Assembly (NCBI GenBank): GCA_946699065.1
Contig: CAMPDV010000043.1
Location: forward strand, 124,001-188,000
DNA: 64,000 bases
From: Loxodes magnus
Taxonomy: Eukaryota; Ciliophora; Karyorelictea; Loxodida; Loxodidae
Direction: 5' to 3'
A program made the position numbers and the translations under genes. The notes under the pieces are model-generated. The model did no database searches. It worked only from the letters and a program-made list of their open reading frames with translations, and was not told where the DNA came from. Below are positions 23,116-38,200 of this stretch, piece by piece (the first letter of the stretch is position 1; every line of letters begins with the position of its first letter).

Positions 23116-25739
23116 TTTTACTAAAATGATAGCTTAAGTTAATGAATCCTACAGAATAAATATAACTTGAATATACAAAATGCTTTTAATATGTATATCC
23201 ATTAGGAAATACTACTGCATTTATTAGAATTAATGAAAGCAAGTTTGGTTTTGATTATAGGGACTTAATTAATATTATTAAGGAAGAAATTCTTAATAAG
23301 TAACTCTTTATAATCTACTTAATTTAATACATATCAAAGAGTTTTATAATCTATCTATTCAAAGGGATAGGTCTCTTATAGCCAGTCTAGAAATAACTAA
23401 TTTTAAAGCTCTTTTAGAGTTTCATTTAAATCTATTATTATGTAAAACTTTAAGCTGCTTTTAATATTTTAGATCAGATGGTAACTGTTAATTAGATTTT
23501 AAACAAGCAAAATTTATATTCCTGTACTAGTAAGAATCGTATAAGAACAAATTAGAATGCTAGTTAAGTACATTAATTTAAAAAAGCATTTTGATTGATT
23601 TGACTTAGTTAAGCGTATCTGTAAAGAATACCCAATAGTTAAGACTAATAGTTACTATTCATATTGTAGCTTTTATTAAATTGTACCCAAAAATCAATTT
23701 TAATCTAAATTTTATCAAATAGAAATTAGATTTGTACGAATGAGTTAAAGCAAATGACTTGATTAGTTTATCAGTCTTAATAATAATATTCATTACTATA
23801 CAAGTTAAATCACTAATGATTCTTTAAATATTTCATATGCTTATCTAATACAAATCTAGCAAATTAAGAATGCTTAATTAGTAACATCTTGCTCATAAGT
23901 ATCTATTACGATTATAAAATTAGCTATAGACTCTTATCTATGAAGAGTAATATATATAATTTATTTGAATCAGATATAAGAGTAAGAAGTTAGATATTAT
24001 AGATTAGATTACTAATTAAGAACTTTTAAAACCTAGCAAACTTATTTTCCTATTAATGCATTCTCTAAATAATGCCTATTATTTAACTTAACTTTTCTCC
24101 TTTTAACGAAGTATTGGCTAATATAAAGAGAAATGTATTTTGGTTTATTTAAACAGTAATAAATAGCAAAATAACAATATTATTCAAGTGGACTATGCTT
24201 AAAGAGGAAGAATAAATGGTACTAGATAAGCTGAAAATAATAAATGAATTATAAATAGTTTTAAAGCATAGAAAGCTAAATTCTTTCAATCATAATTGCT
24301 ATTGCTTTTTAACTTAAAAAGAGAACTATTTAATCACTAATTTTCAGTTTTCTTATAGTTCTTATAAATAGAAAATATCGCATAAACATTTTAAAATCCA
24401 AAGAATTGTTTTCCAAACTTTTAAAAAGTCTTAACTAAATACTAATCAAATTATTTTAAATTTGCTTTAAACTTCAAATGGATATAACTTTGAGATTTAG
24501 CTACTTATAAATAATTTGATTGCTATAATTAAAAACAGAAAGTAGATCATGGTTCTGAATATTTTAATTTTAGCCTTAGATTCAAAAGCCTATTAGATAA
24601 TTATTTAGGTCAGATTATTAATCCATATTTTTATTAGTTTCCTTGTATTCTTAAATAAACTGCTAGTGAACTAATGTAACATGTCTTTAATTATTAGTAG
24701 CTAAATATAAGCTTTATTTTATAATATTAATAAGAATCGTTTTAAAACTCAGTTAAAGCAATTTACCTTCTACTAAAATTGAAAATCTAAGTAATTTTAT
24801 AATAATATCTAATGCCAAATAAAGCTATTTAAATATACTAAGCATATTTTATCTGGATGGATTAATAGTTATATAGAGGATTAAATGCATAATAAGAGTA
24901 TTGAAAGCGTAAATTTACTATTGTAATATTCTCATCTACATTTACCTTAAATTATTACTTAATTATTTGCTATTTTTATTTCTGTTTGCTTTAATAGAAA
25001 TCAGACTCAGAGTAAAAGATATGGCTCTTAGAGTCTAAAATAAACTAACTCAAACATAAAGGATTAATGTGTAATAGCATGTTTATAGTTTTGCTGTTGA
25101 ATCTAATTTCTAACTTTCGGGGGTGCAGAAGAAATAATTATATCTAATAAACAGCAAAATAACTTACTACAAGTGTTATTAGATAATAAATAAGTGTTAA
25201 TATTTATATAGTCTGAGTACTGCTAGATTAATTTCTACTATAAGTTAGATCAAAATAATTAAGAATAATCTTATCAAAATAAGCTATAATCAATAATAAA
25301 TATCTTTAATTAGTGTATAGCATGCTTTTTATAAGATTCTATAGTCTTTATATCCCAAAAAGGAATTTCTGTAAGTTTGTCAATAGAGTGGAAATAGCTT
25401 TGGATAAAGGCATAAATAAAATTATAATTGGTCCATATTTAAACCTGATAATCCTTTATTTAATAATAAAGATGAAACTAATCATAATTTTTAAAGCTAA
25501 TTTTAAATATAAAGCAATAGGTTTATATAATAATTCTGCTAGTATTAATAAATTATTCACATCTTATATTTAAAATCTAATTTTACCTCTTTTATTTTAA
25601 ACTAGAAAGGCTTATTTGGTTAAAATAATTTATTGGAGTTCTTTTGTTTAAGCAAGTGATAATGAATGGATTAGTGTATTTTAATTTAAAGTAGGAAATG
25701 ATAATTAAAAGTATATAAAGTTATTATAATTATAATTTC
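23116..25739. other. AT-rich intergenic region
   Basis: 2.6 kb between divergent genes (zinc-knuckle protein on minus, REJ protein on plus), so it should contain both upstream regions. No coding pattern, RNA gene or clear repeat was recognised. Confidence 0.5.
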
Positions 25740-28700
25740 ATGAAAACCTTTTTACTTTTGATTGTTTCAGCGTTTTTGGAAATATCCTCTGATGGTTGCG
25801 TTTCCCAAATTATTTTCGATAATTACCCAGATGGACAAGCAAGTATTTTTGCTTATGAGCCTTTTCAACTTATATATTCTCTAAAGCATACTTGCACCTT
25901 AACTTAGACTTTAAGAAGGTAGTGAGTAGTAATGTATTCTAACAATACTAAATAGTCGGATGCATTAGTAGAAAGCAACGAAAATTGAGATATTATCATT
26001 GAGAAATATAAGCTACTACCAAACTTCGCTTATCAAATTAAGATCTTCATATACGTTGATGAAATGCTCACTACGAATAGAGAATTCCAGTTATCCGTTA
26101 AATCTGAAAGCCCAGTTTGCAATATTTATGGGGGAAGTTTCAGAGTCGTTTCACAAGAAACTGATATTTTATTAGATGGGAGTCTTTCATTTGACCCGAA
26201 CTATGCATAAGATAATTCCTAATCTAACAGACTTTAATATATCTGAAACTGCACCGAAGAAGATGGACAATAAAAATTTTGTACGAATTGGAATGCCAAA
26301 AATTTTAAAGATTTTTCTCAGGTATAAGTATTTTCATAATTGCTAGAAGCAAATAAAAACTACACTTACTTCTTAACTGTTTAGAATTAATTTGGAATTA
26401 AAACAAAATGCAACTAAGTGATTCAACTAAGGAAGGGAAGATTTCCACAAGCTTATATTGTATTTTAGGATTTACTTACTAATAAACTAAGTCCTAATTT
26501 CCCAGTAAACTACTTCTTTGGCTAAATTATTTTAGATAACGAAATTTAAAGAAACTAGCAGGCTAAATGAGAGTTAAAGTAAATTTACTAATAATGAAAT
26601 ATGACCAAATAAGAATTCTATAATTTTATGTCCTTGAATCCAAATGGAGTGATAGGAAATATGATGTACTCAGTGATCTTGATTTGTAAGATTAACGATC
26701 AAAATTTGCTAAGTTACGCTTAAAACGATATTTAAGCAAGTGAAAAACCATATTAAGGCATAATTACACCATTTTAAATAGATGATTAGCTTTCTCTAAT
26801 AACAGCAACTGGTTGGCTTTAAGGAAGTGATCTAAATTATTAATATATCGTGAATATTTCAGTTCTTGAATCTTATGTAATAGGATTTGCCAAATAACTC
26901 AAGGAGTTTTTAGTTCCATTACCAATAGGCTATTAAGAAAACTCGTACAATATTCAATTACTAGCTAAAATAACCAATATTTAAAAAGCAGGATGAACAA
27001 CAGTTTTAAATATCGCTCCAAAATCTGATCCCAGCTAAGAAGTGGGAAACTGAAATTAATGGCTAATAAACAGCATACTATAATATAAAAATGAATACTC
27101 TAAAAATATACTATGCTAAAGAGAATTTTATTTGCTTGTTGCCTAAGATTTTAGTAAAGTTTAGTCTTATGATTATCAACTAGACTCAGAGTCAATCTAA
27201 ACACTAGCAGATTTCTTAACTTTACTGACAAATGAAATAGGAAGTGATAAATTTATCTTGCACGATATCAGCCTTTACGTTGCATTTAAAATAGTAAAAA
27301 TAACCTCATTTTCAATAGACCAGATACCTATTTAATAATACTTAGAAGCGGTTACAAGATATTTTGCTTTAAATCCTTAGTAATTAGAGACTAGACATTG
27401 GAATCATATACATAATATAATAGACAGTTTAATTGGAAAATATCCTGATTTAATTACGTACTATATGGATATTAATGCTGCTTTTTCAGTAAACATGATT
27501 CCTAACCAAAATAGTATTTTCTTACTTACTGAATCTTTAGGTACAACTATTTTCAAATCTAGTTTCATTTTACACAGGAGAAGCATGATATGTGCTTTAA
27601 AAGAGCAAGAAATCACTATATTTTTTTCCCAAAATTTAGTGAATTTTTTTGAAGATTTGAAGTAAAACTAATTTCAAAAGTGTGTAACATTTGTTTGCTC
27701 AATATTCTAATCAGAAAATAGTTTCAAATGGGTAGTAAAAGCATTCTTTACTTGCTTATAAGATGACTACGGTAGATTCCTTATGCTTTTCCAAAATCAT
27801 CCTAACGCTACTTTTCCAGAAATAAATTTAAACAGTCAAGATGCAATGACTGAGTTTTAAATAAATGTAAAGGATGATAGTGAAGAGTTTTGTGGGGTTT
27901 TTAGTGAAGTCCTGAATTTATGATTACCCTGTGTTTCTTATAAAGAGTATTAATAATATGATCTTTACTTAAAATGCAGGTGCTAACAAATAGGCTTACA
28001 CTAAATATAAATCGAAAACTTTTTCTATGGCTAAGTTTTAAACTAAGAAACAGCCCAAAGAATTGAATTTCTATCTAAATTTTATTCCATTTATATGCTA
28101 ATTGCTATAACCCTCCTCAGTGTACTTATTTACATCTTTTAGAAATTCTTTAACAGTATTGCTAAAACAAAGAGAATTGCTGTTGAAAGTCAGAAAAATA
28201 AAATCGTGTTAATTGATTCAAAAAACTTGAATATCAAGCCGGTTAAGAAAGGATAATTTGATAATTTATGAGGTGTGAAATAGAAAGAAAACCCTGTTTA
28301 GTATCAAAATATAATGTATAATCAATATGAATAAGATTATGTAAAAACTTCTAGATCAGTGGGATTAAATTCAGAAAATGATAGGCAGATATTGTCAATT
28401 GAAAGTCCTAAGCCTTAAGTAATATAGCAAAATAATATAATTTAGCTTCAAGAAACTACTCTTACAATTGTCTATGAAAGCTAGTGGCATTTCGTTAAAG
28501 TAAGATTTTAATTTAGAGAAACAATTATCTAGTTGGATGCTTCAGCGAATCGTCTATTAACATTAAAGAATAATTTTTAAGACTATTTTGCTGCCTTTAA
28601 GTCTGCTATAACTTACCTGGACTTTATTACTGCGGTTTATCAGATGAATACGAAGCTAAAGTTTAATATTTCGATTTGATTCCCTTAGGCATTACTTTTC

Positions 28701-28980
28701 TTTTAAACTTTCTCTTTTAATTTCTTCTTCTAATAAGTTACTTTTTGCGCAGAAGAATTTTAATAATGCTATGCAAGTTTTTAGTATTCATTTGCATTAT
28801 CATTAGTCTTTTTTGCGCTTTTAATGGCATTGGAATGAAGGTAGGTATTTATACAGTACTTTTTAATCAAAAACTGAATTTGTGTCCTGATTTACACAGT
28901 TGCGTTTGATGCTATAATCCTAGAGCAAGTCAGATTGATATTTCACTACAAATGCATTATGAACCGATGATAGTTTCTGA
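25740..28980 (+). CDS. REJ/GPS-domain membrane protein (polycystin-1-like)
   Basis: About 1,074 residues, ATG 25740. Signal peptide MKTFLLLIVSAFLEISSDGC. A REJ-type ectodomain is indicated by 'DILLDGSLSFDPN' (about residue 145) followed by 'LQYIWNC', several paired Cys, and 'NYTYFLTVQNQFG'. Near residue 740 a GPS-like stretch 'LWLPCVSY...CRCQQIGLHQI' precedes the first membrane segment (about 783-803, 'YMLIAITLLSVLIYIF'). A second hydrophobic block starts near 970. Many Trp are TGA and many Gln are TAA/TAG. A 16-nt intron (28841-28856) keeps a channel-like reading 'FFALLMALEWSTFQSKTEFVSW' open to TGA 28978-28980; without it the frame runs into AT-rich sequence. REJ/GPS proteins are surface receptors or channel subunits. 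This one has far fewer membrane segments than animal polycystin-1. Its 3' end is moderately certain. Confidence 0.85.
28841..28856 (+). other. 16-nt intron, GTAGGTATTTATACAG
   Basis: Phase 2. Splicing continues a polycystin-like membrane segment into 'STFQSKTEFVSWF' and reaches a TGA 124 nt later. Confidence 0.55.
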
Positions 28981-30560
28981 CTATAAATTTTTTAAAAGAT
29001 TTAAGTATATAATAATAAAGATACTCTACTATACCTTCTCAAGTTAATTCATCTTTCCTATTTCTACAAATCAAATATAAAAGCAATTCAATTAATTAAT
29101 AATCAAGTGCTTTATCTTATACCTTTACAAATACATTGAACATCTATAAAACTACCTTTCTATTTACTAAAAGCATCTTAAAAAAGCTTTAAGAAACTTA
29201 TAATATTCGAGGCTAATTTTTTATTATGATTGCAAAATGTAATATGCATTAATAAATGAGTTCAAATAAGTTAACTACTAAAGTTAATATTAAAGCTTCA
29301 CTATTATTTAACTCTAAATTTAGAACCAAAAATTAGAATTTTTAATTAGCTTTACACAATTTTACGTTAGTTGTAGTTAAGATGTTTATGACTTTAAATC
29401 AGGAATATCAAGTTAGCAGTACTTCAGTCAAAGTTCTGGTTATTAGTTTACTTATATTAGTTGTATTTATCTATGCTATCTATTTTAATCTAATCTAATG
29501 TAATTTTAATATCTAATAAACTAGAAACCTTCTATTTAAAAATACTTAGCACTGATTCCTTAATAACTTGATGTTAAGTAGCTTAAACAAAAAATAACAA
29601 TTTAGTATAATAGTTAGATACTAAAGCTAAGCAACTTATTATAAAATCACTAACTAATAGCATCATAATCCTAATTAACGTAATATCTGAAAATATGAAT
29701 ACTTAAAGTTAAAGATAAAGCATAAATTAGATTAATGATTATATAGAAATATGACTGACTAAGTTAATTATTAAGGTATTAATCTCTTATTCTAATATAA
29801 ATTATTTGTATATTCAATCATTTCTTTATAATATACAATTACATCTAAAATTTCCTATACTTTTACTTTATGAGCATTTATTATATTTAATGGTTTAAAC
29901 TTAGCTGAAGCTAAAAGATTAGGGAAACTAAAATATAAAGAATAAGGAATTACTTTATACTAGGTTATTTAGTATTATTTTTAATAAGCAAGCTATATAA
30001 GCGTTTGATGTTACTATTTAGCTTTAGCTTTAAATTTAGATATTTGATTCTAATGAAATCTAGAAATATAAGCATAGAGCAAATTATAATCTTAATTGCT
30101 ATGAAATATAATAATCTTATGATATACTTCAATCTGAAATTTAGCAAAATAGCTATAACTTAATCATATTTATGAAGCTGATTTAGACTAATGATCTTCA
30201 TTAATTTAGAAATCATAAATTAATATTTAAAACTCAATAATGATAATCTAATTAGCTTTTGCTGTATATAGCTTAGCTATTTAGATTAAGTATTCTAATT
30301 TAGTTTACTTGAATAAGAAAATTAGTTAGAATGAAATATAATCATTTGAGTAGCATGCTCAGAGTAAGGAGAATTAAAGTAGCTTGATGTAGAAAAATAA
30401 AAGTAGATTTAAATTTCTGGAAGTTTTATATAGTAACTTCATTATTAAAGCTATTAAGTAGTTAGTATTGGATTTAGAAGCAAGTAGCTCAGATTATTTT
30501 ATATTAGAAATTGAGGTTTATAGATAAAGAATAAACCTATGATTTTTTATATAATTGAAA
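28981..30560. other. AT-rich intergenic region
   Basis: 1.6 kb upstream of the LITAF gene. No gene, RNA or clear repeat recognised. Confidence 0.5.
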
Positions 30561-31061
30561 ATGGCGAATAACGATCCAGGCTTACAAGCCTATAGAGAGC
30601 AGCAAGCTTTGATGTATTAACAGCAAAGATAAAATCCTTAATAATAACCTTATGTTGCTTAGCCAGTCAATTAATAACCTCAAATTGGATAGCCAGTTTA
30701 TAATGTATAAGGTTAGTATGTTCCTATATAACCTCCTCCAGCTTAGCCTTATTACTAGAATTAAGCTCCTCAACCTTATATGGCAGAACCAATGTTTCCA
30801 AGACCTTAAGTTTTATCATAACCAGTGGGAAGACCAACACTTTTAATGTGTCCTTATTGCCGAACATCGGTATAGACAGCATACGAACATGAATTGGGTT
30901 GCGCAGCATTATGTAGTTGCATTCTTTGCTGTTTATTATTTTGGCCTTGTATAATTGTTCCTCTATGCTGGGATGAATGTCATGAACATAAGCATTATTG
31001 TCCACGATGTACTAAATTAATAGGATACGAAAAAAGGATGTTTACAGGGCCTAGAGCATGA
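30561..31061 (+). CDS. LITAF-domain membrane-associated protein
   Basis: 166 residues, ATG 30561 to TGA 31059-31061. The N-terminal half (about 1-90) is Gln/Pro-rich with repeated 'PQ' and 'QPV', typical of LITAF/CDIP proteins, many of the Gln being TAA or TAG. The LITAF domain follows: 'MCPYCRTSVQT' with Cys97 and Cys100, a Cys-rich hydrophobic helix 'CCLLFWPCIIVPLCW', then 'HKHYCPRCTKLIG' supplying the second CxxC. The two pairs bind one zinc and the hydrophobic part inserts monotopically into the cytosolic face of endolysosomal membranes. In animals the family acts in endosomal sorting and lysosomal degradation. All key Cys are present. Start chosen as the only in-frame ATG before the Gln/Pro tract. 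Confidence 0.95.
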
Positions 31062-32233
31062 TCTTTGATTTTTAGCTTTATTTTTTCATTATCTAAAAAA
31101 TTAATTTGATTAATCCAATTAATAAGCAGCCTTTACCAACGCTGCTCACCTTTTTGAATATCAAAAATTAAATGAACCAAATTAAAGTTGATATCACTTA
31201 AATATTATTGTGTGTCTTTATACTTAGATACTTTACTTCTTAATAAAGAGACAGAAACATTAGGCTTTATTTAAATTTTTAGATATATATAAATTATTAT
31301 ATTGAGACTTTGCTTTTGAAAAATAAATAGCAATATTTATAAAAGCGTTATTAATTAAGGACACATAAATATCTTTTGTTATGATCTATTATAACAATCA
31401 GGGATAAAATCATCAAGCAACTTATTTAGTCAAAGTTAAATATAAGCTTCTTTAAATTATACTGTTTAGAAATTAAATAAATGGCAATTTTATTTGCTTC
31501 CTTTTAAACTCTTAAAAGATGTTTTTAAACCTCTCTTGCCTTACAAATTAAAATTAAAATGCTAACTCTCTATATAATAAAGTGATAAGGTAAATTAAAA
31601 ATTTAAAGCTACGCTCAAATATAACAATTGTCTTCAATTTTAGGCTTAATTACAAGACTTTATTTGATGATATGCTAAAACAATTTTACTATTAAATTCC
31701 TGTACTCTTCTATAGTTCAAACTATTGTTTATTTTATAAGCTTTATAAATAATAATAAGTTCCTGTAAGTAGATTACTTATGTAGCATAAAGCTTTATAT
31801 ATGCAAATAGTTTATTAAATACAAAGAGGTTTTTATTTATAAAATAAAAGATTTTAGAAGTTTAAATTGATTATATATCTTAAAATTATTTAATTTTACT
31901 ATTCTAATAATTAACAGTTCTATCTTTCTTGCTTAAGCATAGGTTAGCAAAATATTATGCCTCTTTTTTATTAGGCTAATTCTACTATTTAATTGCTATA
32001 TATTTTCGTTTAGAATTATAAATCTTAGCATTTATAAAAATTTAATTTTAAAGGGTTAATAGTATTAAAGATATAAAAGTGAAATGAAATAGACAGTTAG
32101 ATATTTTTAGTGCTTTGCAATAGAAGTTGCAGCTATTATGTTGAGAAATGTAATTTTATAGCTATACAAATGTAATAATTTCATAGTTGGCTTCTTTTAT
32201 TATAATATAAGTTATTAGTAAAGTTTGGATTAA
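31062..32233. other. AT-rich intergenic region between convergent genes
   Basis: This holds the 3' flanks of LITAF (plus) and VPS13 (minus). The VPS13 frame remains open well into this DNA if its last proposed intron is not real. Nothing else recognised. Confidence 0.5.
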
Positions 32234-35200
32234 TCACTCTGTGCACTTTGCAAAGCAGGTTCTTTGAGTTACTGTTTTAACTTTTTTTCTAACTATCTAT
32301 TAATTGTTTAATTTTATCTAGGGTAATCTGTATAGTTATCTTACTGGTTTAAAAACTCCTAAAGTGTAGCTAATGTACCATATGTTGATAGCACTACGAA
32401 ATCCTGCTCATTTTTTTTATCACTGAGAATAAGATAAAATTAGTTTTTATTCTTGATATGGAGAGTAATCTATCCTATCCTTTTGTAGCCTAAAATTTGA
32501 ATAATGTATTTGTATTCCTGAATCAAAAAAATCTTCTTTTCCGTGAGAATTACAATTTGAGGCTTTTTCTTGCCAATTAAATGACTCTCTAAATCAAAGT
32601 ACATAATCATTCTGAATAAAAAATTACTGCTATTTATGATGCTAGCCTTAATTTAGCGTATATAGGCATTCGTAAGATTCACAAAGATCTGGATCGTATT
32701 CTTCGAGTATCATTCTAGGACCAAAATATCTTGGAAGTCTAAATCGGCCCTATTTGTACATCTTTCCTTTTCCTATTCTAGTTGCTGTAGCAGAAATACC
32801 AGCTGAAATATTATTTCCTGTTCTTAAAACAGCTGTAAAAGGTGATGTTATAACTCCTAAAAGTCCTTTCCCTATTCCTTTAAAGAATCCTTTAGTACCT
32901 CCTTACTTAGCTCCTTTGTATGGCTTAGTGAAAATCCCAGCGAAGCCTCCAGCAAGTTCTGAAACTCCTCCTTTAATTCCTTAGTAAAGACCGGAAAAAG
33001 CATTATTAGGCTTTGCTAATTTTCCTTGACCTTCTGGATCACCTCCTAAACTTTTCACAACTCCATATAAAGATCCAGTAGCTTTACTCAAAGATTCCAT
33101 GCTTCCTCCCACTACTCCAGTAATTAGAGATTTTACTCCTTTACCAACACCTCCAGCAAATTCTTTAGGACCTTTTAGTAGTCCTTTTGCTGGGGCATTG
33201 AAAAATTCAATAACTCCTCTTCCAATTTTATCTACTAAGCCAACAGGATTACCAATTATATCAGAAGCTCCTAAAATTTTATAGAATTGCATTATTCCTT
33301 AGTTAGTGTAGTTTTTGATTACAAGCCAAGTCAAGTTACTGAGAGTCTAGAAAGAGTAAGTTATAAGAAGTTCTTTAAACTATAAAGGAGAATCCGATAA
33401 ATTTCCAAACGAAACTCCAAAGTTTAACAAAAAGGCTGCAAAAATACTTCTAGGATCCATTTAAATTTCCTTCTAAGCTATTTTAAGAGAAAAATTAATT
33501 TTCATTGCATGTAAGTGAATGTACTCAAAATATGATTTTTAAGAAAACTCTCCTGGCTCATAACTTAGAGTTGAATTAGAAACGTCAAGCATAGAGCATA
33601 TCTAGCTAAGAGATGTTTTTCCAGTAATTTTTTAAGGATCATCATAATAAATTATATCTTAAACTCTTCAAAGAAATTCCAAAAATTCGTTTATCAACTT
33701 TTGCTCTACTTTAACATCACATTCACCCATTGCAAAAGCAAGCATTGTATATTTATCAACAGTTCCCATTCCACCCATTATCTCATCTTTTACATTTCCA
33801 CTGCTTAATATGGTTTCTTTATGAATTTGAATTTAGATGAAGGGAATTTGTTCTTAAACAGTTTTTTCATTTTTTTTCAGGTTAAGATATGCTTTTGGGG
33901 CAAAAATAGTTGGATAAATCATATTTACAGTTCTCTTAGCAGAATCCAATTATACATGCTGGACTTTTAATTCCAAACCTACTATTTATTTAATGTCTTC
34001 GTTTTCATCTGGATATTGCTCATATGTAGCTTTAAGCTTTATTCCATATGATATCATATAAAACAATTCGCTAGGCTTATCATCTATCATGCTGATTCCA
34101 AAACCTTGAATCTACATTTTGAACTAATAGTTTACTTATCCTTATGATTTCGCATTAAGATACTAAATCATTGCTTGATGGTCAAATGTAATTTTTCTCT
34201 CAGCAGCTTAGTCTAGGATTTCACCTATTAAATTTTGCTTATTCAGCTTTATTTATAAGCATCTTGTTGTACCTTTATTTATTATTTCTGCTTGATAAGT
34301 TCGCTTATCAATTTTAAAATCCTTGAACTTTTTTACTTTTTCTATTGAAAAAGTTTTACTTTTATCAAGTATAAGAACTTCTAGCTTTTTGCTATTTATA
34401 GAAAGATCGGAGAAGACAAATGGAATTCATTAATATGGCTTCACTACCTTATAATCTTCTTTAGTATCTGCTTGTTTAAATTGAATTTCATTACTTGTTA
34501 AATTCTGTATTATAAATTCAGGATTTTTAGGCTTTATAATAGCAATAAAGATAGTAGCATCATCCTCAGTTGTAACAATAACCCTAGCAAACTCATGATA
34601 TTCAGTTCTTTGTTGTGGCTTATATCATTTCTTTTATTATTCTTGGCTTGTTTTTTCTTTGTTTTATTACCCTAACTTAAGAAGTCCTGTTAATGTGTTT
34701 CTCTTTGGTTGCTTTTTAATTTCCTCTTCTTCCTTTTGCAGGATCATTTAAATTTTTTCTTCTGAAGCTTTATATTTTATTTAGAAATCATCTATGTCTT
34801 CAATCCCAAAAGCAGCTGACCATCCTTCTGAGTTCAATTCTGTTATTTATACTAATTTCTTAAGTTTTGATTTTTCAAAATGAAACTCTGTATATAAACC
34901 ATTTGGTTATAATTCAAACAGTTAACTTGCATTAGACTACCTTACTTTGAGAGCTTTTCTTAAGCAATTTCTAAAAACGAATCTTTATTTGATGGTTATT
35001 ACCTTTGTATAAACAAATGGAGCTCAGCACTACTAAATAAGCAAGCCCACATACTTGTATTTCTCAGGGATTCCTTGAGTTTTATCCTTTTAAGTTTTGA
35101 GAATTTTCTAGCCTGCAATACCAGTTGAATCTATTCTAAATTTATCTGACCATTATGCTTTAGACTCATTTGCTAGTTTCATTTGAACTTTATCTTATGA

Positions 35201-38200
35201 TCTTTCCAAATCAAAAAGTTTGACTGCTTTCTCAGGAATAGTTTGAGAAACTAAATTTCCTTTTAATTTTAATGCTAAATCTGTCTTATTGACAATTCAA
35301 AATTTAGAGTAAACATTAAATTCTATACTTGCAAATTTCTTATTAATAGCTTTCCTCAATTTAAAGCTGATGTCTTTGTTTTTATCATACACTAAATTTT
35401 CATTTTTGAAGTTAAGGATTGTCAGGTCATTTTGCTATAATTCTTCAAAAGCTTTGCTTTCATCGCAGAAATGAATTCTCTATTATTCCTTAGCAAGAAA
35501 ATCTTATAACTCAAGAGTTTAGGAATACAGTTTTCTTTTATCTCCTTAAGGATTTTACTCTATCATTTTCCAAATGATTTATTTTCTTTCATTTAGTTAT
35601 GATAAGCAATAGATACTCTCTGTATCAGTTGGTAATACACTCACGATTAGCTAAGACTCTTAATTCTGTTTAACTTAATAAAGTTATATTTCATAAGGAC
35701 ATAAATTAGTAAAACTCATAGGAGGCTAAAAAATAAGGTGAATTTAGTGCAATTTTCCTTGATTTAATTTGATTATTTCACATTTATAAGTGACAACGTT
35801 TATGCTTATAAACTTATCTTAAATCTTTATGTTTTTCTCTATAATTATCTGTTTCTCTTAATCATTGCCAAGATTATCTCCCATATTAGATATTACATTT
35901 TCGTAATTTATATCCGTTTGATCAGAGACAACTAAAGTTTCAGAAGATATTAGCCATTCTAAAGGAAGCCAAGCACTTCTTTACTATTGCAATGAAATTG
36001 TTTATCTTGTAAATTTATTTGAAGATGCAAATTCATTTGCCTTAGCGTTTAAAAACAGATCAAAGTTACAATTATTGGTTACAACTACATGAGTCTATAT
36101 AATAACCATTCTTTAATTTCCTTTAGGAGTTATTGTGACTATTAAGTTGCAAGCAGGTTTGAAAAGTAGCAGAGGACTCGTTATTCTATAAACTCTAGCA
36201 CTAAGCTTATTGATGGGAACCTAGAGTATAGTGCACTTATAAGGGATAATTTCAATACTTATATTTATTAATTTTTATTTGTTCAAAGTAGTTGCTGAAT
36301 TCCTACTTATTACTTCTCTCTCAATCAACTCTTCGTCAAAACTTATTTCCTCCTATTTCTAAAGAATTCACTCATGTCTAGATTTTATTTTTTATGGTTA
36401 TTCTACTCATATCTTGATTGGAACTCCCAATTAGTTACTAATAGTGTAATTAGTTGAATTTTTCCCTAGTATATGAAGCTTTTATCTCAGAATGTCTTCT
36501 TCTTCAACTTAGCTTCACAATCTATTGATTCTTTAATAAAATCTTAGAAAAACTTCAGCCATAGCAAAGCTAAGATTTAAGTCAAAAATTTTTTGGCTTA
36601 AGAGTTTAACTTTTAGAGTAGATAAAGAGGATTCTTACAAAACTATCATTTCAAAGTTTCAATCTTCTATAACAGGCTCCCAAGCGCAAACCTTACTATT
36701 ATAAAATTCAGATTCGATCATACTACTCAAATTAGCACTCATAAACACTTCTTATAAGTTATTGTTTTGGTCAGATTATGGTAAAGAATTTGAATAGTAA
36801 CTAGACGAAACTTTATAGCAATGAAGGTAAAATAGCTGATATTTTATTTCTAAAGTATCATCAACAAGAATGAACTTAAAGTCGTCACATTTAAAAACCA
36901 CATTCATAACGCTCTTAACTTCTTAAACTTCATTTTAATCCTACTATTTTTTGATTTAAGATAAAGCTTTTTTTATTTGCTTCTAGTCATTTTATTTTTT
37001 TATTTATTATTTACTTTCACCTCAAGCACATTCTTAGAACTTCCAGTACATCTTAAGAATGTTATAGAAAAAATTAATTTCTCTCAATCCAAATACAATT
37101 TCAAGCAACTCTATTTCAAAATTGACATTCATGTTTCAGAATCTCTTATCTTATTATGAATCATAAAGAAGTACCATTCTGCTTGGTTTTATGATATTAA
37201 AGCAAGTATCTGGATCAATAAAGTTATAAAAAACTTTACCTAGATTAGCTCCAAAGTGACCTATTTCAAGTTGTAGTTCATCATCATATTAGCCATATTA
37301 TATCAAGATTGCATTACCATACTTATCCTTACCAATTTTTCTGTTTTAATAGTTTGAATATTTTCCTTAAATACAACAATAATATTCCATTGTTGCCGAT
37401 TAACTTTATTTGGGAGTATGAGGTATTCAAATTTAAATATTCTAAAGAGCTAACATAACGTCCATTCCACTTTTTTAGTCTATAAACTTTACACAATTAT
37501 TAACTTTTTCTTGCTCTTGTATAAGTTTAGCTTTTTGTAATTCTTCCTCCTGCTTTATCATTTTTATTTCTTCAAATCCTTTTTGGATATTTTCATACAT
37601 AGCCGTATAAAGTAAATTCTTACCTTTCAAAGCTTTAGAAGCTTTCTTTTGCTTTATTTCTTCTTAAATAAGCTTATAAGGATCTTGGAACCATTTCATT
37701 AAAGAAAGGAAAGTATCAATGTTAAGAATTAGTCTAATTTCCTATACTTTGCAGTCTATATTCATTATTTCAGGATTTCATTCTATTTGTATGATTACCT
37801 ATTCCTTTTCCTTAACTAATGAGCTGTTCTTTACTACTTAATTGTTCTTTTAAAAGTCTTCTTAAGCTGATTCAAAACCACTTTATTCAGAACCATGATC
37901 TTTTAACTCTTTCTTTGAAGATGTTGGGTTTTGGAATTCAGTAAATAGTAAAGAAACCAAATTAGGATTTGCAATGACATAACTAAACTAGCGATCAAAT
38001 TCAGATATTTTGTCTTAGATATAAAACATTTCTAAAGAGAATTTAATGCTCATATTACCCTACCTATCAGAACCTATTTTAAGCTTTATATTCTAAACGA
38101 AGCTTTCTATCAGAGTATTCTACTACTAAATAATGCAGCATCCAAATTGCTTCAACACGAACTTTATTTGAAAGTTGCAAATGTTTTACTACTAGGATAT

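Noticed and set aside
30582-31005. Minus-strand open frames over the LITAF gene
   Set aside because: Antisense shadows; the plus strand has the zinc Cys pairs and the Gln/Pro tract.
32754-33284. Plus-strand Pro-rich open frames
   Set aside because: Antisense of the Gly/Lys-rich VPS13 C-terminal region.
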